DNA of 64,000 nt from Aliagarivorans marinus DSM 23064 (lineage in GTDB: Bacteria; Pseudomonadota; Gammaproteobacteria; Enterobacterales; Celerinatantimonadaceae), in assembly GCF_000429485.1 (NCBI RefSeq), contig NZ_AUBY01000016.1, positions 97,209 to 161,208 on the forward strand, in the 5' to 3' direction. This document shows positions 1 to 9,824 of the stretch, one piece after another (the first letter of the stretch is position 1; each line of letters opens with the position of its first letter). The notes under the pieces are model-generated. The model was not told the DNA's origin. It made no database searches and saw nothing but the letters and a program-made list of their open reading frames with translations. The position numbers and the translations under genes are program-made.

Positions 1-264
1 GAGCTGGTGGCCAGCATCCTGATTTTACGCGCCGCTACCCGCTTTTATGGTGCGCTGCTGGGCTTCGGTATTATCTCCGGGGCGATATTCTTCCATATCT
101 TCACCCCATTAGGGCTGTTCCCTTACACCGATTTAACTTGTCTGGAAGCGGGTTGTCCGCAAGAGTATGCGCTGTTCTTTATGGCCTGCGGGGTATGGCT
201 AAGCTGTGGTTATCTGATTTTGCGCCACCTCAAGCCTGCGCCAGCGGTGGCTGCGGCAGAATAG
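1..264 (+). CDS. DoxX-like small membrane protein, C-terminal part (cut by window edge)
   Basis: The reading frame is open at base 1, so the gene starts upstream. The visible 87 residues begin ELVASILILR, and the in-frame GTG at 7 is probably internal. Two hydrophobic segments are visible (about residues 15-35 and 55-75 of the visible part), followed by an Ala-rich tail. The pattern of a hydrophobic strand, an Arg-rich turn, YGALLG and then GAIFFHIFTPLG resembles the end of DoxX/DoxD-family membrane proteins. No function can be assigned beyond that. It ends 22 bp before a bidirectional terminator and converges on the RND genes. Confidence 0.5.
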   Translation, partial: ELVASILILRAATRFYGALLGFGIISGAIFFHIFTPLGLFPYTDLTCLEAGCPQEYALFFMACGVWLSCGYLILRHLKPAPAVAAAE

Positions 265-280
265 CGCCCACACGTACACC

Positions 281-312
281 AAAAAAAAGGCCTTCGCATT
301 CGAAGGCCTTTT
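281..312. terminator. Bidirectional rho-independent terminator
   Basis: A perfect 10-bp stem (287-296 with 301-310, loop CATT) has eight A on its left side, which become the T-tract for the minus strand, and a shorter T stretch on its right. It lies between the converging DoxX-like gene and the RND permease gene. Confidence 0.85.
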
Positions 313-336
313 GCTGTAGTCATTGCCTGTGAGGGC

Positions 337-3300
337 TTACTCGTCTTCGTCGACCACTTCGATCAACTTGGTTGAGCCGCCGTGGAATTTCTCACGCAAG
401 CGCTGAATCATCGCGTAGAAACCCGGGATGAAGAAGGTACCAACCAGCAGTACGCACAGCAAACCTCCTACCAGCGATACGCCCAAGGAGTTCTGACTCA
501 TCGAGCCTGCACCGTTAGCGTAGATCATCGGGATCATACCGAAGATGAATGACCAAGAGGTCATGTTCACCGCACGGAAACGCAGGGTACCGCCTTTCAC
601 TGCTGCATCAGCGATGCTGTCTTCGTTGTCTTCCCGGCGCATACGGGCGAATTCCACGATAAGAATCGCGTTCTTAGCGGCCAGCGCAATCAGCAGCACC
701 AGGCCGATCTGGGCATACAGGTTAAGCGGGAAGCCGGCTAAGTGCAGCGCTAAGAACGAGCCGAGGGTCGCAACGGGTACCACCAAGATAATCGCCAAAG
801 GCACGGTCCAGCTTTCGTACTGCGCCACCATAAACAGGTAGATAAACAGCAGTGCTAAACCAAAGGCGTAGATCGCCAGGTTGCCCGAGAGTTTTTCCTG
901 ATAGGCCAGGCCGGTCCACTCGTACTGGTAACCGTTTGGCAGCATTTCTTCGGCGATACGCTCCATGGCGGCAATGGCATCACCAGAGGAGAAGCCCGGC
1001 GCCGCTTCACCGCGCAGGGTTGCTGAGCGGAACATGTTGTAACGCCAAGCCACGTCAGGGGCGAATACCTGTTCAACGCTAACCAGAGTGCTCAGCGGTA
1101 CCATATCGCCGTTGCCGGCGCGCACGTGGAACAGGCCAAGGTTATCGAGGCTGGAGCGATACTGGTCTTCTGCCTGCATGGTGACTCGGAAGTTACGGCC
1201 AAAGATGGTGAAATCGTTGACGTAGATAGAACCGAGGTTACCTTGCAAGGTGGTGAAGATATCGGTCAGCGGAATACCTAGCTGCTTCGCCTTCACCCGG
1301 TCGATGTCCAGGTAGAAGTGCGGCACGTCGGCGCGGAAGGTTGAGAAGGCACTGGTGATCTCAGGCGCTTGGTTAGCGGCGGCTGCCACTTCGCGCATCA
1401 CCTCAGCCAACTCACTGCGCGAGCGGCCACGGGTGTCTTGCAGCACGAACTCAAAACCAGAAGCAGAGCCCATACCCGGAACCGCTGGCGGTCCGAAGGC
1501 GAATACCATGGCGTCTTGGATTGCCATAAAGGCCGCTTGGTTGAAGCGGTTAGCAATGGCATCGGCGCTGTGGTCGCCATCCAGCTCGTTACGCTCGTTC
1601 CAGTGGCGCAGCTTAACGAACATAGTACCGGCGTTGGATTGCATGGTACCGGCCAGTAGGCCGTAACCTGGAATCGCACTCACTACCTCGATACCCGGCT
1701 CTTGAACCAGTAGCTGCTCGGCAGTTTTCACCACCTCGTAGGTGCGCTCTAGTGACGCCGAGTCAGGTAACTGCACGTTCACCATCAGCACGCCTTGGTC
1801 TTCTTGCGGCACAAAGGCGGTGGAGGTGTTGCTGTTAAACCAACCCGCCGCGCCCAAGGCCAACACAAAGAAGGCCAACAGGATAATGGTCTTGCGCACC
1901 AGGAAGCCGGCAGCCCGACCATAGTTGGTGGTGACCCAATCCAGGCCGCGGTTAAAGTAGGTAAACCAACGCGCATGCATCTTGTCGCCGGGCTTGAGCA
2001 CCAGTGAGCAGATTGCAGGGGATAGGGTTAAGGCGTTGATCGAAGAGATCACAACCGCGATACAGATGGTGATCGCAAACTGGCGATACATCACCCCGGT
2101 AATCCCCGGTAGCAGCGATACCGGAATAAACACCGCCAGCAGTACCAGCGTTGAGGAGATGATCGGCCCGGTTACCTCTTTCATTGCCCGCAGAGTGGCA
2201 AGTTTAGGGCTAATATTCGGGTCCGATGACATCTTCACGTCAACGTTTTCGATCACCAGAATCGCATCATCCACCACAATACCGATCGCCAGAATCAAAC
2301 CGAACAGGGTAATGGTGTTAATCGAGAAGCCGGTGGCCAACATAAAGGCGAAGGTACCAACCAGCGATACCGGAATAGCGACTACCGGTACCAAGGTGGC
2401 GCGGAAGCTACCTAGGAACAGGTAAGTCACGGCGATTACCAGCAGTACCGCTTCAATCAAGGTGCGCAGTACGTTGCTGACCGACTCTTCGATAAACAGG
2501 GTGGTGTCGTAGGCAGCTTCATAGCGCAGATGCTCAGGGAAGCTGTTGTTGCTCATGTCATCTAGCAGCGAAAAGATAGCTTCGCCGGTTTTAAGGGCGT
2601 TAGCATCACTCTGGCTGTTGATGATAACCGTCACCGACGGCTGGCCGTAGAACTCACCAAACACGTTGTAGGCCTGTTGACCCAGTTCGATGCGCGCTAC
2701 GTCTTTAAGGTAGACCGCCGAGCCATCGGGGCGGGCAATCAGTACCACGTCACCGAACTCTTCTGCGGTCTCCAGACGGCCCTTGGTCAGCAGGTTAAAC
2801 TGCACTTCGTTGTGGGCATCGCTCGGCGGCGCACCGATGGAACCTACCGCGACCTGAGCGTTTTGCTCGCGCAGTGCGTTACGGATATCCGAGGTGGTCA
2901 GGCCATAGTTGGCCAGCTTTTGCGGGTTAATCCAGATACGCATTGCGTACTTGGCGGCACTCAGTACATAGGCCTCACTCACACCTTGAATACGGGTGAG
3001 CTGATCTTCCAGGTTCAGACTCAGGTAGTTACTGATAAACGAGTCTGAGTACTCGCCGTTGGGCGAATAGAAGGTCAGCGCCATCAGGAAGTCAGAGGAG
3101 CGTTTGTAGACGCTAACGCCTACTTGCTGTACCTCGGGAGGCAGTTGCGACTCAATCTGAGTTACTCGGTTTTGCACGTTGATCTGTGCCATATCCGGGT
3201 CGGTACCCAAATCGAAGGTCACGTTGAGGCGATAGGCACCGTCGTTGGAGCTCTTCGAGTCCATATACAGCATGTTTTCCACACCGTTAATGCCTGACTC

Positions 3301-3498
3301 GATGATCTCACCCACCGACTCTTCCACGGTCTCAGCGCTAGCACCGGTGAAGTAGGCGGTAACGCCGACCGATGGCGGACTGATCTGCGGGTATTGCGAT
3401 ACCGGCAGAATGTTGACAGCCACCAAACCGGCCAGCGTCAACAGAATTGAGATAACCAGCGCAAACTTAGGGCGCTGGATAAAGAAACGACTTAACAT
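337..3498 (-). CDS. RND (HAE1/AcrB-type) multidrug efflux permease
   Basis: Inner-membrane proton/drug antiporter subunit of a tripartite RND pump. Its 1053 residues match the length of AcrB/MexB. The N-terminus ([17 protein letters not shown]) is typical of the HAE1 branch. The proton-relay Asp pair of TM4 is present at residues 410-411 in GIVVDDAI, and the TM10 lysine motif [12 protein letters not shown] is visible near the C-terminus. The tail is acidic (VVDEDE). It lies 8 bp downstream of its adaptor gene and is surely cotranscribed with it. No outer-membrane channel gene is adjacent, so it probably uses a TolC encoded elsewhere. Substrates cannot be read from sequence. The family assignment is firm. 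Confidence 0.95.
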   Translation of the reverse strand: MLSRFFIQRPKFALVISILLTLAGLVAVNILPVSQYPQISPPSVGVTAYFTGASAETVEESVGEIIESGINGVENMLYMDSKSSNDGAYRLNVTFDLGTDPDMAQINVQNRVTQIESQLPPEVQQVGVSVYKRSSDFLMALTFYSPNGEYSDSFISNYLSLNLEDQLTRIQGVSEAYVLSAAKYAMRIWINPQKLANYGLTTSDIRNALREQNAQVAVGSIGAPPSDAHNEVQFNLLTKGRLETAEEFGDVVLIARPDGSAVYLKDVARIELGQQAYNVFGEFYGQPSVTVIINSQSDANALKTGEAIFSLLDDMSNNSFPEHLRYEAAYDTTLFIEESVSNVLRTLIEAVLLVIAVTYLFLGSFRATLVPVVAIPVSLVGTFAFMLATGFSINTITLFGLILAIGIVVDDAILVIENVDVKMSSDPNISPKLATLRAMKEVTGPIISSTLVLLAVFIPVSLLPGITGVMYRQFAITICIAVVISSINALTLSPAICSLVLKPGDKMHARWFTYFNRGLDWVTTNYGRAAGFLVRKTIILLAFFVLALGAAGWFNSNTSTAFVPQEDQGVLMVNVQLPDSASLERTYEVVKTAEQLLVQEPGIEVVSAIPGYGLLAGTMQSNAGTMFVKLRHWNERNELDGDHSADAIANRFNQAAFMAIQDAMVFAFGPPAVPGMGSASGFEFVLQDTRGRSRSELAEVMREVAAAANQAPEITSAFSTFRADVPHFYLDIDRVKAKQLGIPLTDIFTTLQGNLGSIYVNDFTIFGRNFRVTMQAEDQYRSSLDNLGLFHVRAGNGDMVPLSTLVSVEQVFAPDVAWRYNMFRSATLRGEAAPGFSSGDAIAAMERIAEEMLPNGYQYEWTGLAYQEKLSGNLAIYAFGLALLFIYLFMVAQYESWTVPLAIILVVPVATLGSFLALHLAGFPLNLYAQIGLVLLIALAAKNAILIVEFARMRREDNEDSIADAAVKGGTLRFRAVNMTSWSFIFGMIPMIYANGAGSMSQNSLGVSLVGGLLCVLLVGTFFIPGFYAMIQRLREKFHGGSTKLIEVVDEDE

Positions 3499-3506
3499 CT
3501 GCGCTC

Positions 3507-4622
3507 CTACTGCTGCTCGATATGCTCAGTAATGGTGACGTTGGCGCCCGGGCGTGCACGCTGTAGGCCGGAAACGATGATGGCTTCGCCACCTTCAAGG
3601 CCGCTAAGAATAGTGGCGCCTTGTTCAGTGACGGGGCCAAGGGCGATGTTGTGGCGCACCACAGTTTGCTCGTCGTTGACACTCAGCACGAACTCGCCTT
3701 CCAGGTCGCTTTGTACCGCGCGGCGCGGGATGGTTACGGCGCTTTGTGCTTCCAGGGCGGTAAGTTGCAACTCAACGTATTGGCCCGGCAGCAGACGGTA
3801 ATCAGGGTTGGCAAAGCGGGCACTCATAGCGAGGGTACCGGTTTGCACATCGATACGGTTGCCGACAAAGTCAACTTCACCCATCTCTGAGTAGGTCTGG
3901 GCATCACTTAGGAATAGGGCAATTTCATTGCTAGCGCTGGCGTTGACAGAGCTGTCCATCTTCAAGCGCAGGCGCTCACGCTCCGACATGTTAAAGCTAG
4001 CGCGGATTGGGTCCATGCTAACCAGGGTCGTTAGGGCGGCATTCGGGCTGATCAAATCGCCGGGAACAACTTGACTGCGACCTATCCGGCCATCGAAGGG
4101 CGCGCGGATGGTGGCGTTCTTAAGGTCAACTTCGGCGGCGCGTAGTTGCGCCTTAGCCGCTTCTACCTGGGCTTCTGCAGAGGCTTTGTCTGCGGTCATA
4201 CCATCGAAGTTGGCTTGGCTGATCGCTTTGGTCACCAGCAGTGACTTGCCACGTTCCCAGTTAAGCTCGGCGTTCACCAGGTTGGCTTTGGCTTGGGAGA
4301 TGGCTGCGCGGGCTTGAGCAACTGCAGCTTGGTAGCGGATCGGGTCGATTTCGTAGAGTACATCGCCTTTGCTGACCAGTTGTCCGTCTTCGAAGTGGCG
4401 CGAAATCAGATAACCGCTCACTTGAGCGTGAATCGTCACATCGTCATAGGACTCGATACGGCCAATGAAGTTGGTCGACGGGAAGTGCTCAATTACCTCG
4501 GCGGTTTGTGTGCGAACAAGAGTTGGCGGCACCTGCTGTTCGGTAGCATTGTCGCTACCGCAGGCAGCTAGCAAGAGCGCGCTCGAAAGCAGGCCGATCT
4601 TTGCGGGTTGTAGTAATCGCAT
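3507..4622 (-). CDS. RND efflux periplasmic adaptor (AcrA/MexA-type lipoprotein)
   Basis: Membrane-fusion protein that links the permease to an outer-membrane channel. It has 371 residues. The N-terminus is a lipoprotein signal: basic start, hydrophobic core, and lipobox LAAC with Cys21 followed by GSDN. The barrel-sandwich (biotinyl-lipoyl) halves flank a long Ala-rich coiled-coil hairpin at about residues 95-170 (many [17 protein letters not shown] heptads), then come the beta-barrel and membrane-proximal domains. It is the first gene of the pump operon. The preceding 331 bp carry a CRP-like site. No TetR-type repressor gene is adjacent, unlike many acrAB loci. Confidence 0.93.
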   Translation of the reverse strand: MRLLQPAKIGLLSSALLLAACGSDNATEQQVPPTLVRTQTAEVIEHFPSTNFIGRIESYDDVTIHAQVSGYLISRHFEDGQLVSKGDVLYEIDPIRYQAAVAQARAAISQAKANLVNAELNWERGKSLLVTKAISQANFDGMTADKASAEAQVEAAKAQLRAAEVDLKNATIRAPFDGRIGRSQVVPGDLISPNAALTTLVSMDPIRASFNMSERERLRLKMDSSVNASASNEIALFLSDAQTYSEMGEVDFVGNRIDVQTGTLAMSARFANPDYRLLPGQYVELQLTALEAQSAVTIPRRAVQSDLEGEFVLSVNDEQTVVRHNIALGPVTEQGATILSGLEGGEAIIVSGLQRARPGANVTITEHIEQQ

Positions 4623-4953
4623 GTTTTATCTCCGTGCGAAAGCACTGAGCTAGGGATGCAACTCTCTTACTTATCCTATTGAGATTGTGGAGCTTCCATG
4701 CGATCGAAACGAGTTAGCAACTACCATCGCTCAAACAGTTGTGGATGAAGCAATATACGCGATTAGAGGGTAATTCTAAAAGTAAAAGTGTGATTTACAT
4801 CACGCGGTTATTGTGGGTGATATGGGTGTGATGTTGGTGTGATATACGTTACGTGAGGAGACAAAATGTTGCTGCCCCACTGGATAGCAAATAGCGTAGT
4901 AAAAACCAGCGGGGCGGGTAGTAAACTAAATAGTTAGTCGCTACGGGCGAGCG
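4623..4953. other. Intergenic region upstream of RND operon
   Basis: This 331-bp stretch without a gene holds the leader and promoter region of the adaptor gene. The only clear element is the CRP-like dyad at 4789-4804. Around it are several GTGAT/GGTGTGAT repeats (about 4815-4845) that could be weaker half-sites. No ORF with a ribosome binding site was seen. Confidence 0.6.
4789..4804 (-). promoter_or_regulatory. CRP-like binding site
   Basis: TGTGATTTACATCACG is a near-perfect TGTGA-N6-TCACA dyad, with one mismatch at the last base. It lies 167 bp upstream of the adaptor ATG (the gene reads leftward). This suggests cAMP-CRP control of the efflux operon, or of an unseen transcript in this gap. 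Seen directly; the regulatory role is inferred. Confidence 0.6.
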
Positions 4954-5400
4954 TTAATCGCCCCAGATAGCACCCAGCGGACCGATCAAGCTCTCGCCAC
5001 CGTTGTTGCCTAAATAATCCATAATCAGCGGCACAAACTGCTGCACCATGCCCGCATCCAGGCCTAAAGCCGAAAAGGCCTGCTCTACACCGGGCATATC
5101 GGTAATGCTGCCTAGCAGGCTGCTACTGGCATCGCCACCGCCTAACAGCTGGCCAAGTAGATCGCCGTTTTCACCGCTTAGCCGGCTTGTTGCCAAAGAG
5201 GCCAGCGCTGCCGTGCCGCCACTGGCTTGGCTGGAACTGATGCCCAGTTGCTCGGTGAGGGTCGATATCAAGCTGCTGGGCGCTGACTGTTCGGACGATT
5301 GGGAAAGGGTCTCTTCCGCAGAATCGAGCAAGGACGAGAGGCCGCCTGCGTAGGCGTTAAGGCTGAATGCGGTGAAAAGGGCAATGCTGAGGTATTTCAT
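4954..5400 (-). CDS. DUF2780-like secreted protein
   Basis: A 148-residue protein with a signal peptide (MKYLSIALFTAFSLNAYA, cleavage after AYA). The mature part is rich in Ser, Gly and Leu and contains two similar helical halves: SLISTLTEQLGISSSQASGG and, later, a LGLDAGMVQQFVPLIMDYLG stretch. This matches my recollection of the DUF2780 family of periplasmic proteins, whose role is unknown to me. It is a single gene on the minus strand, about 80 bp from the ABC-importer operon end, with a ribosome binding site (GGAGTAAC) before the ATG. No catalytic motif is visible. Confidence 0.6.
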   Translation of the reverse strand: MKYLSIALFTAFSLNAYAGGLSSLLDSAEETLSQSSEQSAPSSLISTLTEQLGISSSQASGGTAALASLATSRLSGENGDLLGQLLGGGDASSSLLGSITDMPGVEQAFSALGLDAGMVQQFVPLIMDYLGNNGGESLIGPLGAIWGD

Positions 5401-5480
5401 GTGTTACTCCGTGTACGTCAAGAGGACTAAGCGTAGCCGAGATAGACGGATCTGCCAGCTACTGCTTCTATGATGAAGGG

Positions 5481-6329
5481 CTATTGAGTCCCAAGGCGTA
5501 TACGCTCGGAGCGGGCGCGTAGGTATTCGAGCGTGAGCAACAACAGGGCAGAGACGATAACCAGCAAGGTAGCCACTGCCAAAATAGTGGGATTGATCTG
5601 CTCGCGCAGCCCCGAGAACATCTGCCGAGGAATGGTGCGCTGCTCAGGTCCGGCTAAGAACAGCACTACCACCACTTCATCGAAGGAGGTGACAAAGGCG
5701 AATAAGGCACCGGAGATCACCCCGGGGCGGATCAGCGGCATAATCACCTTAAAGAAGGTATAGCCGGGTTTGGCACCAAGCCCCAGCGAGGCGTGTACCA
5801 GCGAGTAGTCAAACCCTGCCAGCGCGGCATTAACGGTGATGATTACAAACGGTGTGCCCAAGGCGGCGTGGGCGATGATCACCCCCAAATAACTGCCCGC
5901 CAGATTGAACTGGGTATAGAAAAAGAACATGCCCGCAGCGGTGATGATCAGCGGTACGATCATCGGCGACAGCAGTACCGCCATAATCCAGCGCTGCGCA
6001 GGCATGTTGGGGTTACTCAGGCCAATCGCGGCCAAGGTGCCCAAGGTGGTGGCAATCAAGGTGGCGAAGAAACCAATAATAAAGCTGTTCTTGATTGCCA
6101 GCAGCCACTTGTCGTCTTCGATGATCTCTTGATACCACTTGAGCGAGTAGGCGTCGGGCTCCAGCGCTAACATGCCCGGAGTAAAGCTAAAGAAGGGCTC
6201 GGCGTTAAACGATAGTGGGATCACCACCAATATCGGCAGAATCAAAAAGGCGAGCACCAGATAGGCGCTGGCCGACAGCATCAGCGATCCAAGTTTTTGC
6301 AGTGGGCTGTAATAGGAAGGAAAGGCCAT
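5481..6329 (-). CDS. Polyamine-type ABC importer permease (PotC/YdcV-like)
   Basis: Second permease of the importer. The start is taken at the ATG at 6329 (MAFPSYYSPLQ), 2 nt after the stop of the upstream permease. A longer frame back to 6380 would overlap that gene and adds a basic stretch without homology. This gives 282 residues, close to PotC. Six hydrophobic segments are visible. The EAA loop that contacts the ATPase is recognisable as ASLGLGAKPGYTFFKVIMPLIRPG (about residues 179-202). It acts with the neighbouring PotB-, PotD- and PotA-like proteins to import a cationic amine, probably putrescine or spermidine; the substrate is inferred from family only. Confidence 0.88.
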   Translation of the reverse strand: MAFPSYYSPLQKLGSLMLSASAYLVLAFLILPILVVIPLSFNAEPFFSFTPGMLALEPDAYSLKWYQEIIEDDKWLLAIKNSFIIGFFATLIATTLGTLAAIGLSNPNMPAQRWIMAVLLSPMIVPLIITAAGMFFFYTQFNLAGSYLGVIIAHAALGTPFVIITVNAALAGFDYSLVHASLGLGAKPGYTFFKVIMPLIRPGVISGALFAFVTSFDEVVVVLFLAGPEQRTIPRQMFSGLREQINPTILAVATLLVIVSALLLLTLEYLRARSERIRLGTQ

Positions 6330-6331
6330 CG

Positions 6332-7576
6332 TCACCCCAGCTTGATGTTGTTTACGCCGACCATCCGGTCGTACAGCCAATACAGCGCCAGAATCAGCAC
6401 CAGCAGCAGACTACCCAACGCCGCGGCCAGCTCCCAGTTATTGGAAGACTGCATATGGAAGGCGATGATGTTGGAGATCATCTGCCCGTCGGTGCCGCCC
6501 ACCAGTGCCGGAGTGATGTAGTAGCCAATCGAGATAATAAATACCAATAACGCACCGGCACTAAGGCCCGGCAGGGTCATTGGGAAGTAGATCTTGGCAA
6601 AGGCCGGTAGCGGTTTAGCGCCCAGCGACAGCGCCGCCCTAAAATACGAAGGGTCGATATTCTTCATCACGCTATACAGCGGCAACACCATAAACGGCAG
6701 CAGGATATGGGTCATCGAGATAACAGTGGCGAACTCGGTGTAGAGCAGTTCCAGTGGCTGATCGATAATCCCCAGCACTTTTAAGGTGGAGTTGACCACG
6801 CCATTGGTTTGCAGCAGGGCAATCCATGATGTGGTGCGCACCAGCAGCGAGGTCCAAAACGGCAACAGCACAAACACCAGCAAGGTATTCGCCTTGGCCG
6901 ACGAGGCATTGGCCAGGAAGTAGCTCAGCGGAAAGGCCAGCACGGCGGTTAGTAAGGTGATCAGCAGCGCAATGCGCAAACTCTTCCAATAGAGCTTGAG
7001 GTAGATGCGGGTGTCGCGGCTCTCTATAGCGCCCTCGGGGCTGAGCTGCAGGTCTAATGCGGTGAGGTAGTAGCGTGAAGTCCACACTTCACCGGCCGAG
7101 GCGATGGCGTGCCACAGCGCAGGGTTGTGCCATTTCTTGTGGCTATCGAGCAGGATAGTGCCCTGGCTGGCAATAATCTCTTGCTCATCAAGGTGTTTAA
7201 GCTTGCGTGCGGTGGATTTAATCAGGCTGGATGCACCGGGAAACACCCGGTTGATCTCTTCCGCAAGCTTGCCTGAGCGCCGCTCGCCCGCCAGGCTTTT
7301 TAGCTCTAAGGCAAAGGTGACCAGGCTGTCGCTGTCGGGAAGCGTATCCGGTTGTGTCTCCCAGCCTTGCATTTGTTTTAGCGTTTGCGGGATGAGTTGC
7401 GCCACCGTTGGGTGGTAGACGCTGCGATACAGCATCGTCGCGATGGGCGCGACAAAGGCCAGCATCACAAACAGCAGCAGTGGCAAGGTAAAGGCAAACA
7501 GCACCAGCTTCTTACGGCGAAGCTGGGCTTGGCTGTCGGCAATTTCCTTGATGCTTAAGTGGGCTGGCATTGTCAC
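6332..7576 (-). CDS. Polyamine-type ABC importer permease with large periplasmic insert (PotB/YdcU-like)
   Basis: First permease of the importer, 414 residues, clearly longer than E. coli PotB (about 285). TM1 is at about residues 25-47. A hydrophilic stretch of roughly 135 residues then precedes TM2 at about 202-222, rich in charged residues and carrying KLKHLDEQEI. The rest follows the usual MetI/PotB order, with an EAA loop (AALSLGAKPLPAFAKIYFPMTLPG). Long-insert PotB relatives exist in other proteobacteria. Start ATG at 7576; the gene lies 37 bp downstream of the substrate-binding-protein gene and 2 nt before the second permease. Confidence 0.88.
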   Translation of the reverse strand: MTMPAHLSIKEIADSQAQLRRKKLVLFAFTLPLLLFVMLAFVAPIATMLYRSVYHPTVAQLIPQTLKQMQGWETQPDTLPDSDSLVTFALELKSLAGERRSGKLAEEINRVFPGASSLIKSTARKLKHLDEQEIIASQGTILLDSHKKWHNPALWHAIASAGEVWTSRYYLTALDLQLSPEGAIESRDTRIYLKLYWKSLRIALLITLLTAVLAFPLSYFLANASSAKANTLLVFVLLPFWTSLLVRTTSWIALLQTNGVVNSTLKVLGIIDQPLELLYTEFATVISMTHILLPFMVLPLYSVMKNIDPSYFRAALSLGAKPLPAFAKIYFPMTLPGLSAGALLVFIISIGYYITPALVGGTDGQMISNIIAFHMQSSNNWELAAALGSLLLVLILALYWLYDRMVGVNNIKLG

Positions 7577-7613
7577 TTACCTATATAGATATAGCTTTGG
7601 CTTTGACTGCTGC

Positions 7614-8684
7614 TTACTCGAGCAGCCACTCGTTGAACTTCTCACCCAGTGACTCGCCATAGTCGGCCCAGAATACGCCGGAGGCTTTCAGACCTTCATC
7701 GAGGTGAGACGAGGGCAGCTTAGGAATAATCTCTGGGTCAACGTAGGCATAAGACGACTGGCGAGTCGGGCCGTAGGCGATGTCTGGCATGCCACTCAGC
7801 GGTTTGGAGCCGGTGGCAAAGCGGATAAACTCTTCCGCCAAGGCTTTCTTCTTGGTGCCTTTTACCACCGCCCATACGTCAAGATCGTAGAGGTGGCCGT
7901 CCCAGACCATCTCAAAGGGTTTGCCTTCGCTTTGAATGGCATCGAAGATCCGGCCATTGGCCGATTGCACCATCACTGCGCCGCCGTCATTGAGCAGTTG
8001 TGGCGCCTGTGACCAGCTGTCGAACCAGATAATGTCATCTTTAATCGATGCCAGCTTATCCAGCGCCCGCTGTTGGCCTTCATCGGTTTCCAGCAGCGCA
8101 TACACCTCATCTTTGGCCACGCCATCGGCCAGCAGGGCCCACTCCATGTTCACCTGAGGGCGCTTACGCAGCGCGCGCTTGCCGGGGAACATCTCGGTGT
8201 CGAACAGATCGGCCACGGTCATCGGCTTGCCGCTGCCGATGGTGTCATTGTTGTAGGCAAACAGCACCGTCCAGACGATGTTGCCGACGCCACACTCATT
8301 GGCCAGCGCTTCTTCAGAAAAGTCTTCCATGGCGGGCGTGCCATCGTCACCCGGGGGCAGGGTGTCCATGGGGAAGGGCTCTAATAGCCCCTCCGAGCAG
8401 GCGCGCTCCAGGTCGATTACCTCCACATCGATAACGTCCCACAGGATGTTACCGCTCTCTACTTGCGCTTTGAGTTCAGCGATACCGCCGGAGTAGTTCT
8501 CAAACAGGATCTCGTGGCCGGTGGCTTCCATAAACGGGTCCAGCATGTGCTTTTGCTGGGTGGCACCATAGGCACCGCCAAACGAAACCGCAGTGAGTGA
8601 GTCGGCGTGGGTCGCTGCACTAAACAGCGTGGTTGCACTGAACAAACTGGCAACGAGCAAGGTGGAGCTGACGCGTGTCTTCAT
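7614..8684 (-). CDS. Periplasmic substrate-binding protein of polyamine-type ABC importer (PotD/YdcS-like)
   Basis: A 356-residue periplasmic binding protein with a classical signal peptide (MKTRVSSTLLVASLFSATT..., cleavage after THA, about residue 27). The mature start LTAVSFGGAYGATQQKHMLDPF is typical of the PotD/YdcS group (SBP type 2 fold). The conserved region WDVIDVEVIDLERAC and the C-terminal YVDPE/PSSHLDEGL region fit polyamine or related amine binders. It captures the substrate for the PotBC-like permease pair. It sits between the ATPase gene and the permeases, 33 bp after the ATPase stop. The exact ligand is unknown. Confidence 0.88.
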   Translation of the reverse strand: MKTRVSSTLLVASLFSATTLFSAATHADSLTAVSFGGAYGATQQKHMLDPFMEATGHEILFENYSGGIAELKAQVESGNILWDVIDVEVIDLERACSEGLLEPFPMDTLPPGDDGTPAMEDFSEEALANECGVGNIVWTVLFAYNNDTIGSGKPMTVADLFDTEMFPGKRALRKRPQVNMEWALLADGVAKDEVYALLETDEGQQRALDKLASIKDDIIWFDSWSQAPQLLNDGGAVMVQSANGRIFDAIQSEGKPFEMVWDGHLYDLDVWAVVKGTKKKALAEEFIRFATGSKPLSGMPDIAYGPTRQSSYAYVDPEIIPKLPSSHLDEGLKASGVFWADYGESLGEKFNEWLLE

Positions 8685-8717
8685 TGTTCCTTCCTCTGGG
8701 AGCTATCCCTTGTTGGT

Positions 8718-9824
8718 TTAGGTTGTACTTAAGTTAAGTGCTAACCCGTCGTTGACGGACCACGTTAGACTGGTAACAGCACCAGCGCTGAGCTTAGGTG
8801 CCTGATGGTCGTTGAGCTGCTTAATCATGATTTCTGACTTGTCTTCCAGCTGGAAGAAGTAGCGAATAAAGTCGCCTACGTAGAGCTGGGTAATAAAGGT
8901 GGCATTGATGCGGTTATCCAAGGCGACCTTATCGCTGGCGATAAACAGGTTCTCTGGCCGAACCGCCAGCACACAGGCTGCTCCTGCTTCTGGGCAATCG
9001 CCGGTAAGGGCTTTGATCCGACTGCCATCGCTTAGCTGCAGCTCGGTATAGTCGTTGTTGCGCTGCAAAACGGTGCCTGCCAGGTGATTGTTCTCGCCGA
9101 TAAAGTCGGCCACAAAGGCGTTGCTGGGGCGCTCATACAGTTGGTCGGGACTGGCGCATTGCTGCACGACACCTTGATCGAATACGGCAATCCGGTCTGA
9201 CATGGTCAGCGCTTCGGTTTGATCGTGGGTAACATAGATGGCCGTAAAGCCGAGCTGTTCGTGTAAGCGCTTGATCTCAAATTGCATCTGTTCGCGCAGG
9301 TTTTTGTCGAGGGCACCGAGTGGCTCATCCATCAACACAATCGATGGCTCAAAAATCAGTGAGCGTGCCAGCGCCACCCGCTGCCGTTGGCCACCCGATA
9401 AATGCCCCGGATAGCGTTTGCCAAAGTTACTCAGCTCCACCAAATCCAGTGAATTGGCCACCCGGCGTTTGACTTCGGTATCGGGGAGTTTTCTCACTTT
9501 GAGCGGATAGGCGAGGTTTTCTTCCACCGTCATATGGGGGAACAGTGCATAGTGTTGGAACACCATGCCGATATTGCGGTGGTAGGGCGCCACATGGGTA
9601 ATAGGCTGGCCTTCCACCAAGATCTCGCCACTGCTAACATCTTCAAAGCCCGCCAGCATCATCAAACAGGTGGTCTTGCCCGAGCCAGAAGGGCCAAGCA
9701 GGGTCACAAACTCGCCTTTAGCGATATCGAGGGTAAAGTCGACCACTACCAAGGTGCGTTGGTCGTAGCTTTTCTTTACATTTTTGAACTGTACGTAACA
9801 GCTGTTATCTACGGCGGGCGGCAT
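8718..9824 (-). CDS. ABC importer ATPase (PotA-like)
   Basis: ATP-binding subunit of the importer, first gene of the operon. I place the start at the ATG at 9824 (MPPAVDNS) because GAGGG lies 5 nt upstream. A frame extension to 9884 exists but lacks such a site. This gives 368 residues (PotA 378). Walker A GPSGSGKTT is at about residues 44-52, followed by the Q-loop, signature [14 protein letters not shown], Walker B VLMDEPLGALD and the H-loop YVTHDQTEAL. A C-terminal TOBE-type regulatory domain runs from about residue 250. Gene order ATPase, binding protein, permease, permease on one strand indicates one transcript. Confidence 0.9.
   Translation of the reverse strand: MPPAVDNSCYVQFKNVKKSYDQRTLVVVDFTLDIAKGEFVTLLGPSGSGKTTCLMMLAGFEDVSSGEILVEGQPITHVAPYHRNIGMVFQHYALFPHMTVEENLAYPLKVRKLPDTEVKRRVANSLDLVELSNFGKRYPGHLSGGQRQRVALARSLIFEPSIVLMDEPLGALDKNLREQMQFEIKRLHEQLGFTAIYVTHDQTEALTMSDRIAVFDQGVVQQCASPDQLYERPSNAFVADFIGENNHLAGTVLQRNNDYTELQLSDGSRIKALTGDCPEAGAACVLAVRPENLFIASDKVALDNRINATFITQLYVGDFIRYFFQLEDKSEIMIKQLNDHQAPKLSAGAVTSLTWSVNDGLALNLSTT

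Noticed and set aside
1355..1666. Long plus-strand frames opposite the first RND permease gene
   Set aside because: They are shadows of a full-length RND gene with all family motifs; the same holds for the frames opposite the second pump, the M16 protease and mnmC.
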